Notes: generated by a model not told the origin, from the letters alone. Shown: positions 12,582 through 21,670, counted from the first letter of the stretch. The stretch: DNA of 64,000 bases from an uncultured Caldilineaceae bacterium (GCA_958295915.1 OY282381.1:2998722-3062721), one strand, 5' to 3'. Program-made: numbers and translations.

Positions 12582-13982
12582 TCAGGCAAGCTCCTTGACA
12601 GGCGCCGGTTCGCGCAGCATCTCCTGGCCTGGGGCCCACATGTAATGCTCGTTGGCTCTTTCATTGCCATCCATCTCCATCAACCCTTCGAAGACAGTGA
12701 GCGCCTGGTTGTAGGAGTGGGTCTGGTCACAATCGAAAGCATTCAAAAGGAGGAGGGAGCGGTCGCCGGTGTGGAAGGCGAGCAGATCCCGTTCCATTTC
12801 CAACACCTCGGGCAGGATCTGAGTGTACAGGATTTTCGGCGGCAGAGGGTCCACGCGGAGGGGCTGAATGCCGCTCTTGTTGATGATGGCTGGAACTTCG
12901 ACGACTACATCGTCAGGCACGCCTGCCAGAGCGCCGCGGTTGGGCACGTTCACCTGAAACTGGCCCTGCTTGTCGTTCACCAGACTGTCGATGATCGGCG
13001 CCTGCTGCTCCTGGGTCTTCTCCGCGCCGAAAGCTTCGATCAAGCTGGTGGACGGGTCGTTGGTCAGTTCGGTCATTTGGGCGATGCGTTTCTCCAGATT
13101 TTCCACAAAATAGGGCCGGGCCAAGTGAGTGTCCGGCCCACCCCAAGGCTGGGGAAACCACCACATTTTGGCGTCGATATCTGTATGATACCACCATCCA
13201 CCTCGCCGGGGTGTGTCACCAATGGGCATGAGGCCAAACAGTCGGTACATGTGGATGGCGCCCCGGCTCATCTGAATGTCGTGCGTGCGCGAAGCTGTGT
13301 GCGTCTGCCAATAGCGCTCACCTTCCTCTGCGATCCATTTTTCCAGAATCGGATAGGCATCTTCGCCTTTGTAATAGAAATGGGTAAGCCAGATGTTGTG
13401 ATTGAGGCCCGGCGCCTGCCAGGTGATCTCATCCTCAGCGGTCAGACCGAGCGTCGCGGCAATTTGATAGACGCCATAGTGGCCATGACAGAGGCCGCAC
13501 ACCTTGATGCTCGACGCGCGCGTCATCATCGTGCAGCCTTCGTAGACCGGATTGCCCGATTGGATCAACCAGGCATCCGGGCAGATTTCTTCCATATCCC
13601 GCGTCACGCCGAGCATCAGATCGAGGTTGGTGTAATCGCTCTGACGCATACGCCCGCCATGATAGTAGCCGTGTTTCGCCATCAGCTCGCGGGCATCCCG
13701 CTGCTTCTGATGGCTGTTGACGGATGCCGTGTTGATGACGAAATCCACGTCTTGCAGGGCTTCCTGTCGGTCGGTGACGCTCTCGAAGCGCAGATCCGCG
13801 CCCAGTTCATTAGCATAGCGGGCGCCCAGCCTGTGGATCATATCCAGCCGGTCTGCGTCGATATCCATAAACGTGATGAGACTGCCGTTGAGAGATTCGG
13901 TCAGGCAGATGTCTTTTACGAGGCCAAGCGAAAACTGAGCGCTCCCAGCGCCGATGACGGCAAGTTTGATCGGGGTGGACAT
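12582..13982 (-). CDS. GH4 family glycosidase (alpha-galactosidase/alpha-glucosidase type)
   Basis: A 466-residue NAD- and Mn-dependent glycosidase. It has an N-terminal Rossmann motif, AVIGAGSAQFSLG (8-20), then the GH4 signature N144-P, C165-H166-G (GLCHGHYG) and H195 in PGLNHNIW. The Cys and His residues hold the catalytic metal. Enzymes of this family oxidise the sugar at C3 and eliminate the aglycone, and act in the cytoplasm. The start at 13982 has AAGGAG upstream; an upstream in-frame ATG at 14057 would add 25 unrelated residues. Related proteins are often annotated as alpha-galactosidase (melibiase), but specificity cannot be settled here. It probably takes part in sugar breakdown together with the island to the right. 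Confidence 0.9.
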   Translation of the reverse strand: MSTPIKLAVIGAGSAQFSLGLVKDICLTESLNGSLITFMDIDADRLDMIHRLGARYANELGADLRFESVTDRQEALQDVDFVINTASVNSHQKQRDARELMAKHGYYHGGRMRQSDYTNLDLMLGVTRDMEEICPDAWLIQSGNPVYEGCTMMTRASSIKVCGLCHGHYGVYQIAATLGLTAEDEITWQAPGLNHNIWLTHFYYKGEDAYPILEKWIAEEGERYWQTHTASRTHDIQMSRGAIHMYRLFGLMPIGDTPRRGGWWYHTDIDAKMWWFPQPWGGPDTHLARPYFVENLEKRIAQMTELTNDPSTSLIEAFGAEKTQEQQAPIIDSLVNDKQGQFQVNVPNRGALAGVPDDVVVEVPAIINKSGIQPLRVDPLPPKILYTQILPEVLEMERDLLAFHTGDRSLLLLNAFDCDQTHSYNQALTVFEGLMEMDGNERANEHYMWAPGQEMLREPAPVKELA

Positions 13983-14013
13983 ACAGACTCCTTGAAAGTA
14001 TGGGATGATTTGA

Positions 14014-14050
14014 AAAGAAACGCAATGTCGCCAGGACGCGGAGACGCACA
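14014..14050 (+). repeat. Intergenic repeat G, copy 2
   Basis: AAACGCAATGTCGCCAGGAC then GCGGAGACGCA, in the leader of the GH4 gene and inverted relative to the copies at 5747 and 47752. Confidence 0.55.
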
Positions 14051-14187
14051 AATTCAATTACGAATTGGACAGCTCTCAATTCCCAATTCAGAATTTCTTG
14101 GTTGCCACGATCTGGGCGTGTTCAGACAGGTAGGGCGCATCCTTGCGATCCGAGTGAGGCCCGTTCCTCCTTTCGATTGATAGGCCC

Positions 14188-14311
14188 TCGCGCCTCTTTG
14201 ACCTTTGATTCGCTTGATTTATAGGATAAAGATGATGAAGCAGTTATCACCTCAAGCATACAAATCAGATGAAGCAGTGGCCATACATCTGTGGTCAGAG
14301 GCGCATTCAAC
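14188..14311 (-). repeat. Element H inserted in the loop of an element A (A copy 3)
   Basis: On the plus strand an A left arm (CGCGCCTCTTT, 14189-14199) and an A right arm with tail (CAGAGGCGCATTCAAC, 14296-14311) are separated by about 95 bp instead of a 7-nt loop. Positions 14188-14273 form an 86-bp segment whose near-identical inverted copy (two mismatches) is at 32848-32933. This looks like a nested insertion. No gene is encoded here. Confidence 0.7.
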
Positions 14312-14332
14312 CTTGGTTCTGACGCATTGGCA

Positions 14333-15583
14333 TTAGACTGTTCTCAGATACTCACGAATCAGCAGGGCCGCGGTTGCGCCTTCGCCGGCGGCGCTGGCGA
14401 CCTGTTTTGTGCTGTCGGCTCGCGCGTCCCCGGCGGCAAAGATGCCGGGGACGCTCGTTTCCAGCGCGGTCGGCTCCCGTTGCGAGAAGAGATGCAGGCG
14501 TTCGTCCGGGTTGTGGATCAGTTTATGCCCGGTGTCGATGAAGCCCCATTCATTCAGGCGCACGCCGGCCCCCTCCAGGAATCCAGTATTCGGCTTGAGG
14601 CCAATAAAAACGAAAGCGCCGTCCACAGACATCCGCCACTCTGCATCGGTCTGGTTGTTCCTGAGACGCAATCCGTTCAAATGGGATCGTTCACCAAGGA
14701 ACTCCTGCGCCTCCGTATGCCATCGCACTTCGATCTTCGGCTCAGCCAGGACCGACTCCTGAATGATCTGACTGGCCCGCAATGCAGAGCCGCGGACCAG
14801 AATTGTAACCCGATCGGCGAATTTCGTCAGCAGCAGACTTTCTTCCGTAGCGCTGTTGCCGCCGCCGATCACGGCCACATGTTTGCCTTTGTAGAAAGGC
14901 CCATCACAGGTGGCGCAGAAATGAACGCCAGCCCCGATGTAGGCGCTTTCGCCGGGCACATTCAGCCGACGGTAGCGACTGCCGGTCGCGATCAGCACGG
15001 CGTGCGCGCTGTACTCATCACCGGCCGCCGTGTCCACGCAGTGATAGTTGTCGTGGCTGTGAACTCTTGCCACATCCTGAGCCTGGAGCAGTTCAACTCC
15101 GAACCGTTCGGCCTGCGCCCGCAGCCTTTGTGAAAACTCGCCGCCATCGACGCCGTCAGGAAAGCCAGGCAGGTTGTCCAGCTTTCCCGTGGCTGCGGCC
15201 TGTCCACCAAAGGCAGCGCGCTCGATGATGAGGGTATCGATGCCTTCGCGGGCCAAGTACAGGGCCGCTGTCAGGCCGGCAGGGCCGCCGCCGATACCGA
15301 TCACCGGGTAGTGATGTCTGCTGGCGGTGGTCTTCAATCCCAGTTTTTCGGCCAGTTCGGTGTTGCTCGGCTCAACGAGAATAGAACCGTCGCCAAAGAC
15401 GATCGTCGGAATGATGCGTTTGCCATTGTTCATTGCCATGACCTGCCGCTCAGCATCCGGATCCTCCTCGATGTTCACCCAGTTGTATGGGATCTGGCGC
15501 TCGCCGAGGAACTGTTTGCTGCGCCGGCAATCCGGACACCAGAAGGCGCCATAGACGACAATTTCAGGGGACGAATCGGGCAT
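14333..15583 (-). CDS. Glutaredoxin-like domain fused to thioredoxin reductase
   Basis: A 416-residue fusion. Residues 1-80 form a glutaredoxin/mycoredoxin-like domain with redox pair C16-P-D-C19 and IPTIVFGDG. Residues about 94-416 form a thioredoxin-reductase flavoprotein: FAD motif GIGGGPAG (96-103), active-site pair C223-A-T-C226, NADPH motif VIGGGNSATEE, and the terminal FAD phrase GIFAAGDAR. The ATG at 15583 has GGAGAAAG upstream. The reductase probably passes electrons from NADPH straight to its own attached redoxin domain, making a self-contained disulfide reductase. Such fusions are known in several bacterial groups. The gene is flanked by element H/A on one side and repeat F on the other. 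Confidence 0.93.
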   Translation of the reverse strand: MPDSSPEIVVYGAFWCPDCRRSKQFLGERQIPYNWVNIEEDPDAERQVMAMNNGKRIIPTIVFGDGSILVEPSNTELAEKLGLKTTASRHHYPVIGIGGGPAGLTAALYLAREGIDTLIIERAAFGGQAAATGKLDNLPGFPDGVDGGEFSQRLRAQAERFGVELLQAQDVARVHSHDNYHCVDTAAGDEYSAHAVLIATGSRYRRLNVPGESAYIGAGVHFCATCDGPFYKGKHVAVIGGGNSATEESLLLTKFADRVTILVRGSALRASQIIQESVLAEPKIEVRWHTEAQEFLGERSHLNGLRLRNNQTDAEWRMSVDGAFVFIGLKPNTGFLEGAGVRLNEWGFIDTGHKLIHNPDERLHLFSQREPTALETSVPGIFAAGDARADSTKQVASAAGEGATAALLIREYLRTV

Positions 15584-15600
15584 GAAGCTTTCTCCAAACT

Positions 15601-15720
15601 GCAATGGTTAGTGGCTAGTTGCCAATAACGGCGCTGATTGGGCAGGCGCAAGACCCGCTCCGATTGGAAACTGACTACTGGCAACTGATCTATGCCCCTG
15701 CACGAAAAACTAGAAACTAA
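15601..15720. repeat. Intergenic repeat F, copy 3
   Basis: Contains GGTTAGTGGCTAGTTGCCA, GGAAACTGACTACTGGCAA and AAAACTAGAAACTAA. It is the longest F copy and directly abuts the left end of the TnpB element at 15722. Confidence 0.6.
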
Positions 15721-15822
15721 AGGGAATTATATACTTAACTGCACAAGTAAGATTATCGTATGTTGAAGTTGCGTTGGGTGAGCATATGTGCTATTGTGGT
15801 ATGATGGGGCACTCAAAAAAAA

Positions 15823-15909
15823 TGGAACGCGGATGGAAATTCAGATCCCGCGCAGCCTTTCTTAAAGGCTGAGAAGTATGTACTTAACTGCGTACGTACA
15901 TAATTCCCA
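15823..15909 (+). repeat. Remnant right end of a second TnpB-type element
   Basis: GGAACGCGGATGGAAATTC, CCCGCGCAGCC, AAGGCTGAGAAGTATGTACTT and a final CATAATTCCC align in order with the last 80 bp of the full element (tnpB 3' end plus right terminus at 17087-17166). They differ at many bases. This segment would correspond to the guide-RNA-encoding 3' region of a related element. Confidence 0.6.
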
Positions 15910-15985
15910 ACAAGAGGAGCTGTTCCATAAGAAAAGCCCGTCAGTGCGGGAACACTACGGGCTGCGACCCACAAGGTGATGGCTT

Positions 15986-17130
15986 ATGGATACTCCCCAG
16001 ACTACCACAACTCACAAAACATATCAAGAACGAGGCTACTGTTCGCGCCCTGGCTATGCTCGCATCCGCGAGGCGCTGCGCGCTTGCTGCTGGCTCTACA
16101 ATCATTCCCTTGCACAGAGAAAGAATACCTATCTTGCCGATGGCAAAGGTATGACCTTGTATACGCAGATGAAGGGACTGACCCAACTGCGGAAGGAACA
16201 ACAGTTCTGGCGAGATATAGGATTACCAGTTGCCCGCGGGGTGTTAGTGAGAGTAGACCGGGCATTCAAGGCCTTCTTCCGTAGGGTGAAAGCTGGGGAA
16301 AAGCCGGGCTATCCACGCTTCAAGCCGCATCAGCGCTATCAGTGCCTTGAGTTGGCAAGCGTTACAGCGGGCATGGTGAAGGGCAATTGTATCAAGGTAA
16401 AAGGATTGCCCGCTATCAGGATACGCCCCCATCGTGAATTGTCAGAAGGTAGACAACTGAAAGCCTTGCGGCTCGTGATGCACGGACGTATTCTGACAGT
16501 TGACCTGGTATATGAAGAGGAACAGAACATCCTGGCGCCTGTGGATACTGTGGTAGGTATCGATGTGGGCGTACACGAACGCATGACCTTCAGCGATGGG
16601 AAGACAGTTTCCCGGCGTGTACTTGACAGAAGCAGGGAAACAAGCTTGCAACAGGCGATTTCCACAAAGAAGAAAGGAAGTAACAGACGGAGAAAGGCAA
16701 TAGCTACGTATGCCCGCGAGAAACGTAGGAATACAGTACGCAATCGCAATGAATGCCATCAGTTGACCACTGCTATCGTGCGAAACTATCAGAAGATAGC
16801 GATCGAAAAGCTGGCCATACAGAACATGTCTCGACGTGGTGGCAATCGTAAACGTGGCTTGAATCGCAGTATGATGGAACAGACTTGGGGCATACTATTT
16901 CAACAGTTGCGCTACAAGGCAGAATGGGCCGGTAGACAATTCATTGCAGTGGACCCCAGGAACACTCCAAGACCTGTTCCCATTGTGGTGAAGTAAGGAA
17001 AGAGAAGCTGGCGGACTATCGGACCTTTGTATGCCTCTCGTGCCGGCATACGGAAGACCGGGATCTGAACGCCGCTAAAAATATTCAGGAACGCGGGTGG
17101 GAATTTCCCGCACAGCCGAAAGCTGGCTGA
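15986..17130 (+). pseudogene. tnpB: RNA-guided nuclease TnpB, frameshifted
   Basis: The first 336 codons carry the TnpB helical/wedge region (RPGYARIREALRACCWLYNH), RuvC-I GIDVG with D193, and RuvC-II AIEKL with E274. Near 16969 the frame is lost within RNTPRPVP. One base further, the sequence continues as TCSHCGEVRKEK, then CLSCRHTEDRDLNAAKNIQ, to a stop at 17128-17130. That is the four-cysteine zinc finger and RuvC-III aspartate. A single-base deletion has thus separated the last 50 residues. Without them the protein should be inactive, unless ribosomal frameshifting occurs. Intact TnpB is a DNA nuclease guided by an RNA from the element's right end. A sequencing error is an alternative. 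Confidence 0.85.
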
Positions 17131-17168
17131 GAAAGATATACTTGTGCAGTTAAGTATATAATTCCCAT

Positions 17169-19322
17169 TCATTGACTGAGTGGATAGACAGAACCTTTTT
17201 CTATGACGAATGGCCCGACTCGCAGTTGGTCGGTGAGCCGATCATCCTGTTCAACTGGGATGCGCTGACCAGTATCCAGCCGGTAGAAGCCGGTCAGCAG
17301 ATAATACTCGCCATCAGAGAGGTCGGCCGGCATTGGCAACAGGTAGTAATTCAGAAGCATATCGCCGTCCCGCCATTGCGCTGACAGGTGCCCGAGACCG
17401 TCGGCTTGGGTAAATTTGTTGTCGTCGCTATCTACCAGATGATTGAAAATGCTGAGTTGCATAGGTAGATCGACCGGCCTTTGGCGGATATGCCAGCAGT
17501 TCACGACTATCAGATCTCCGCTCTCTGTTGGGTGCAGACGAATCCCCGCGAACATCACTTGTCCATCAAATGTGGAGGCTGATGTCTTTATGCCTTTAGC
17601 CGGTTGGCAAAGTTCACGCGCCTGGCCGTTTCCGCTGGCATATTGGTACAGAAATAGCTTCTTGGCGCCGCGTTCGTATGGTACCTGAGCAACCATGGAG
17701 AACGCCATGTCGCTGGCAATCGCTTGTGTGAGCGGTTGGTCCGATGACTCGAGAATCAGAATCGTGGGGCCCGAGCTGACCACCAACGTTCGCCAAGGAG
17801 CGGGGTCGGCCCCGCGTACATGATAGCGCTGGCGCAAGGAATAGCGTAGCGCCTCGGCCAGATCATAGGACAGGTTGACCAGGTAGACATCACCGGAGGG
17901 CTGGCTGGAGCGCGCCGTTTCCGCGATAGAATCGGTTTCACCGACTGTCAGACCATGGCCGCCCGGCGTTGGATATTGTCTGATAAAATCCAGAAACTTG
18001 GCATGATCGGTTATTTGGATTGCGCTCAGCGGCAGTAACCATATCGCGGCGACGATCGAGCCGCCGAAAAGTACCGTTCTACGACGGATGGCCGACCGAT
18101 CAGCTAAGGCGGCAGTGCAGTCACCCAGCAGAACACCAACAGCGATAAACGTAGCCGGCCACATCTGCACGAAGTAATGTATGTAAAGGGCCCCCCACGG
18201 GTGATACAGGAACATGAGTGGAGGAGAAGCGGCAGCCAGACCTATAACCATCCGGCGCCAGCTCCAATATGCGTCTCTGCTCGAAAGAGGCGCATTCAAC
18301 AACTTCAAACGACGCTTCCAGATCGGAGAAGCGAGCATGTATAACACAGCGGCTGTTGCCAAGATCAGAGTGATGCGCTCGATCAAGGATCGGAGCCCGG
18401 ACTGCTGATCGATCAAGCGCGCAAACTGTGGGTATGCCATACCACTCAGCGATGGGTAACCGGCTCCGCTCAGTAGCTCACGAGTCAACTCCAGCGATCG
18501 CATATCGAGCCCACCAGCTGACAGTGCCTCGGGTAGGCTGCGCCAACCCTCTCTGGTCTCACCATATGCCATCGGGACAAATGAGACCAGAAAGAGAACC
18601 ACGCCGATGCTGAGTGGGCGTAGATTGCCGCGATGTATGCCAGTGATCAGGGCGAAAGCGACCACAGGCAGTAGCGCGACAGAGGAGACATGCATCTGAA
18701 TTGCAATTGCCCACACGAAAAGAGCGCTGGCGCCCCACCAAGGACGTCGACCGCGTTGGTACAGCAATAGACAAGCCAGTAGAGCGACTGTAAAAATCGG
18801 CAGCGCGGCTGGCTGCCAGATTTTGCGCGAAAAGATCACCGACCACGGGTTCAAGGCGAACAGCAGCGACGCGACGATGGCTGGCCCCAAGCCAAACCAT
18901 CTTCTGGTCATGCCATAGCATCCGACAACAGCGAGCGTATTGATCAGGGCGATGAATCCGGTAGCCCAAAGCGGCTCCGGGCTGAAAAGCAGCGGTATTG
19001 TCAGCAGATAGAGGAAGGCAGGTGAGTTCACTGGCCCAACGGAGGTAGGAAGACCTCTGGTAACAAACAGGTCGTTTTCCAGGATTTCCGTTGCCCACAG
19101 TAGTCCGCGGGCCTCGTCGAGCTTAAACTCGGCCAGGTCTAGCTGGGCAAACCGGACATAGCCGGCCAAAAGGAACAGGATAAGTGGTATTGCGCGCCAC
19201 TGTAGGGCGCGTCCATCCAACGTCGCGCCCTGATAGCGGGCGAAGCGCAGATAATACTTTCCCATAGAAATCAGAACTGCATATCCGAATCGATCATCTG
19301 GCGCCCGCAAACGGATACTCAT
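17169..19322 (-). CDS. Multi-pass membrane glycosyltransferase (PMT/ArnT-like, GT-C fold)
   Basis: A 717-residue protein with about ten hydrophobic segments in residues 45-420 and a soluble C-terminal half. After the first helix, LAEFKLDEARGLLWATEIL carries the acidic motif of GT-C transferases that use lipid-linked sugar donors. The remaining helices and NPWSVIFSRKIWQPA fit the dolichyl-phosphate-mannose transferase-like group. It probably adds a sugar to a lipid or protein outside the membrane. The start may be at 19322, overlapping the upstream gene by 29 bp, or at an ATG at 19265. Two palindromic elements are translated in it: B at residues 37-46 and A at about 341-351. The TnpB element ends 2 bp past its stop. 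Confidence 0.82.
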   Translation of the reverse strand: MSIRLRAPDDRFGYAVLISMGKYYLRFARYQGATLDGRALQWRAIPLILFLLAGYVRFAQLDLAEFKLDEARGLLWATEILENDLFVTRGLPTSVGPVNSPAFLYLLTIPLLFSPEPLWATGFIALINTLAVVGCYGMTRRWFGLGPAIVASLLFALNPWSVIFSRKIWQPAALPIFTVALLACLLLYQRGRRPWWGASALFVWAIAIQMHVSSVALLPVVAFALITGIHRGNLRPLSIGVVLFLVSFVPMAYGETREGWRSLPEALSAGGLDMRSLELTRELLSGAGYPSLSGMAYPQFARLIDQQSGLRSLIERITLILATAAVLYMLASPIWKRRLKLLNAPLSSRDAYWSWRRMVIGLAAASPPLMFLYHPWGALYIHYFVQMWPATFIAVGVLLGDCTAALADRSAIRRRTVLFGGSIVAAIWLLPLSAIQITDHAKFLDFIRQYPTPGGHGLTVGETDSIAETARSSQPSGDVYLVNLSYDLAEALRYSLRQRYHVRGADPAPWRTLVVSSGPTILILESSDQPLTQAIASDMAFSMVAQVPYERGAKKLFLYQYASGNGQARELCQPAKGIKTSASTFDGQVMFAGIRLHPTESGDLIVVNCWHIRQRPVDLPMQLSIFNHLVDSDDNKFTQADGLGHLSAQWRDGDMLLNYYLLPMPADLSDGEYYLLTGFYRLDTGQRIPVEQDDRLTDQLRVGPFVIEKGSVYPLSQ
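18270..18300 (+). repeat. Palindromic element A inside glycosyltransferase gene (copy 4)
   Basis: Arms and tail are in one orientation, but the loop (TGCTCGAAA on the plus strand) is flipped relative to copies with the same tail. The loop has thus inverted within the stem. It is translated as LNAPLSSRDA. Confidence 0.85.
19186..19214 (-). repeat. Palindromic element B inside glycosyltransferase gene (copy 1)
   Basis: Coding strand GCGCCC, loop TACAGT, GGCGCGCAATACCA. It is translated as GRALQWRAIP just before the first membrane helix. Confidence 0.85.
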
Positions 19323-21573
19323 ACCAATCCAGCAGCCCCAGGGGTGTGGCCGCGCCAGCGAAGAGGATCAGGGATGTATATTTGTCGGCGAAGATGCGGC
19401 CGCCCCCTACCCCGTCGATGACCGCGCCGGACGGATCCGCGAATTTGGGGCCGGCGTCGCCAGCTTCCAACTTGGCCATCAGCGCGGCGAATGTATTGGT
19501 TGCGATCCGAAGATAGCGCTCGTCGCCGCTAATGCGCCAGGCGTAGGTCAAGGCCTCCAGTGCATGGGGGGTGGGCGCTGTACGCTGGAGGGAAGGAAGC
19601 TCCTTGTAATAGAAGACACCGTCCGGCCCCAGACAGTGCTCGATCAGGTCGTCCATCACCGCCACAATCAGCTGCTTTACCCGCTGGTTGTCTTCGATCA
19701 GCAGATAGCGGGCGAAAGAGGTGACGGTCAGGGAGATCATAAACGGCACTCGAGGCATGGTGTGGCTGGTGTAGGGGGCCAGCAGCGCGCCGTACTCCTC
19801 ATGCCAGGCCAGAAACATTTCGATCAGAAACTGGGCTTCGTCCCGCCAGCGCCGCTCGCCGGTGCCCAGCCACAGGCCGATATAGGCGCGCAAGGCCCAG
19901 CCCCCTTCCCGCACCGCGGCTTCACCTGGCTGCCGCATCTCCGGCAGCTGCATGTGACGCCGGATGTTTTCGCCGACGGACAGGGCCGCGTCCAACCCTT
20001 CCCGGCGCCCGCTAAGAAAGTAGTAATCCAGGAGGCCTTCGGTCCATTCGTGGGACGGTATACATTTGCCGGTAGCATGGTAGCGTGTGTGGATGCGCAG
20101 GCCGCCGTTGATCAGCGGATCCGGGTGGTAATGGCAGAAGTCCACATCCAGCCAGTGACGGGCACTGACCAGCGCTGAATCCAGGACGCGACGCTGGCCG
20201 CTGAGCGCGTAGTAGAGGGCGCAGCAGTGGGGGCGGTCATACTCGTTGTTTACCCACACATTTTCGCCGCCCCCTCGACCCTGGTTGGTGTAGCCGGCAT
20301 CGGGCGCGTCACCGAAATGCATCATGCCCAGCGCTTTGGGGCGCCCGTCGTGGAGCTCATTCAGGTCGGTGAACAGACGCCGCGGGAGCTTTTCCGGAAA
20401 GAAGGTCTCCACCCAGGGATTGTTGGCCCGATACCAGTCGGCTGGAAGCGCGGGCTGGTCCGGCAGCTGAAACTGCAAACTGCGCCGGCTCAGCTCCTCC
20501 AGGGGCGTGTCCGGCCCATGGAAATGAAGCTGTATGCGGTGGGTCTTGGCCATCCCCTGCAAGATCGGCGCCGGCGGTTCTCCGGCAGGGTAGAGCCAGC
20601 AGGCAATGCCATCTGGGTGGCCGTGCAGCTTCTTGGGGAAATTTTGGTGGGCCTGATGAATGGAAAGACAGAGGCCGCCCCGCTCGCCCCGCCAATCGGT
20701 CCAGAAATCACCGTAATAGGAGTCGATGAAATGCTCGTTGGACTGGTACAGCATCGTATCGGTATCCAGCGTTTCTGAAACTTCACTGTCGCTCTGCTGG
20801 ATGCTGGTCCTATACCATCCCTCGCCCAGAGCGAGTTGGGGAGGCTTCGCCGCCTGGCCAGGCGCAAAATCAAGACGCAAGCTGCGCAGAGAAATCTCCG
20901 CGTCGCGCCTCTTTCGAGCAGAGGCGCATTCAACAGCATCCAGCGTGTGCAGGAACTGGTGTTCGACTTCGATGTATGCTTTGCCGGCGTAGGCGGTGAT
21001 ACGTCCGCGCAGTTCCAGGAAACCGCTGCCATCGGCCTGCAGGTGTCGCCCGCGCACGAGAATCACCGCCCGTAGAGGACCCGCCTCTTCGATTTCCAAT
21101 TCGACAGGCCCCAGGCTGCTGTCTGCGGCGCCGGCGTCGGTTTCCAATCGGAAGCCAGTAAAAGGCCGGGACCACTGCTGGGCGCCCTTGAGGGTTACAT
21201 CCTGCACCGGCAGAAAACCAGCGCGAGGTACCCGAAATCGCAGGGGGCCGGTGTCCACCAGCAGGCCGTCGGCGTCTTCCGTCACCTGTACCGGCTGAGA
21301 CGGTTGCAGAGAGCTGCCGGATGCGATGCGAAAGCCAAGTGTTTTGGCGCGATTGCCGGGCAGATCTGGCTGGCAATGGACCAAGAGCCACTTGACGCTG
21401 CCGTCGGGCCAGTGGGCCAAGGCGCGCTGCTGGGAGGGGAGCGCGGCGCTACCGTCTTCGATGGCAAATTGGCGGGGGTCTGGCAGGATGCCTTGAGCGA
21501 AAGGGATGCTGACGGTCACCGGTTCGGCGGCACGATCATACTGGGAAAGTTTCTCGAAAAAGAGGGCGCTCAC
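19294..21573 (-). CDS. YetA/PcRGLX-like exo-rhamnogalacturonan lyase family protein
   Basis: A 759-residue protein with no evident signal peptide. Residues about 15-260 are beta-rich: PVTVSIPFAQGILPDP, then ALAHWPDGSVKWLLVHCQ, typical of the RIFT-barrel N-domain of the YetA/PcRGLX family. The central part is followed by an alpha/alpha-barrel-like region with repeated Trp/Tyr helices and HEWTEGLLDYYFLSGR. The family cleaves acidic polysaccharides such as rhamnogalacturonan chains, but the substrate here is an inference. A GTG start at 21573 has AAGGAGA upstream. Element A encodes residues about 213-223 (VECASARKRRDA) between two strands of the first domain. The glycosyltransferase gene overlaps its 3' end, suggesting co-transcription; a divergent sulfatase lies next door. 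Confidence 0.75.
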   Translation of the reverse strand: MSALFFEKLSQYDRAAEPVTVSIPFAQGILPDPRQFAIEDGSAALPSQQRALAHWPDGSVKWLLVHCQPDLPGNRAKTLGFRIASGSSLQPSQPVQVTEDADGLLVDTGPLRFRVPRAGFLPVQDVTLKGAQQWSRPFTGFRLETDAGAADSSLGPVELEIEEAGPLRAVILVRGRHLQADGSGFLELRGRITAYAGKAYIEVEHQFLHTLDAVECASARKRRDAEISLRSLRLDFAPGQAAKPPQLALGEGWYRTSIQQSDSEVSETLDTDTMLYQSNEHFIDSYYGDFWTDWRGERGGLCLSIHQAHQNFPKKLHGHPDGIACWLYPAGEPPAPILQGMAKTHRIQLHFHGPDTPLEELSRRSLQFQLPDQPALPADWYRANNPWVETFFPEKLPRRLFTDLNELHDGRPKALGMMHFGDAPDAGYTNQGRGGGENVWVNNEYDRPHCCALYYALSGQRRVLDSALVSARHWLDVDFCHYHPDPLINGGLRIHTRYHATGKCIPSHEWTEGLLDYYFLSGRREGLDAALSVGENIRRHMQLPEMRQPGEAAVREGGWALRAYIGLWLGTGERRWRDEAQFLIEMFLAWHEEYGALLAPYTSHTMPRVPFMISLTVTSFARYLLIEDNQRVKQLIVAVMDDLIEHCLGPDGVFYYKELPSLQRTAPTPHALEALTYAWRISGDERYLRIATNTFAALMAKLEAGDAGPKFADPSGAVIDGVGGGRIFADKYTSLILFAGAATPLGLLDWYEYPFAGAR
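20903..20935 (-). repeat. Palindromic element A inside YetA-like gene (copy 5)
   Basis: A perfect-arm copy (GCGCCTCT/AGAGGCGC) with intact loop and tail. It is read in the frame VECASARKRR, different from the frames used in copies 2 and 4. Confidence 0.9.
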
Positions 21574-21595
21574 TGTATTGGGTCTCCTTATTGCA

Positions 21596-21665
21596 ATGGC
21601 CAGTCACCAGTGGCGAGTGGCCAATAACGGCATTGGCCATTGGAAACTGACCACCGGCGTGTGAT
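21596..21665. repeat. Intergenic repeat F, copy 4
   Basis: AATGGCCAGTCACCAGTGG, GGCATTGGCCATTGGAAACT, GACCACCGGC. It lies between the divergent lyase and sulfatase genes, beside a B copy. Confidence 0.6.
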
Positions 21666-21670
21666 CTATG

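Larger units (their letters stand above)
15722..17166 (+). mobile_element. TnpB-type (IS200/IS605-like) element with 26-bp inverted ends
   Basis: Outer boundaries are a perfect 26-bp inverted repeat: 15722-15747 starts GGGAATTATATACTTAAC and 17141-17166 ends GTTAAGTATATAATTCCC. Each end can also fold as a local hairpin (TATACTT with AAGTATA at the right), as in IS200/IS605 ends. Inside is one tnpB gene and no tnpA transposase. A second right-end-like sequence lies at 15823-15909, and a hairpin AGCCCG/CGGGCT lies at 15935-15963. The region may therefore be a short defective element followed by a second element. The right end stops 2 bp before the stop codon of the convergent glycosyltransferase gene. 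Confidence 0.75.

Noticed and set aside
12645-14180. A 511-codon open frame on the plus strand opposite the GH4 gene
   Set aside because: It mirrors the GH4 codons in a high-GC region, has no recognisable domain and no ribosome-binding site; the minus-strand GH4 carries all catalytic motifs.
15976-16284. An alternative frame starting at 15976, overlapping tnpB
   Set aside because: It lacks TnpB motifs; the frame from 15986 carries the RuvC residues.
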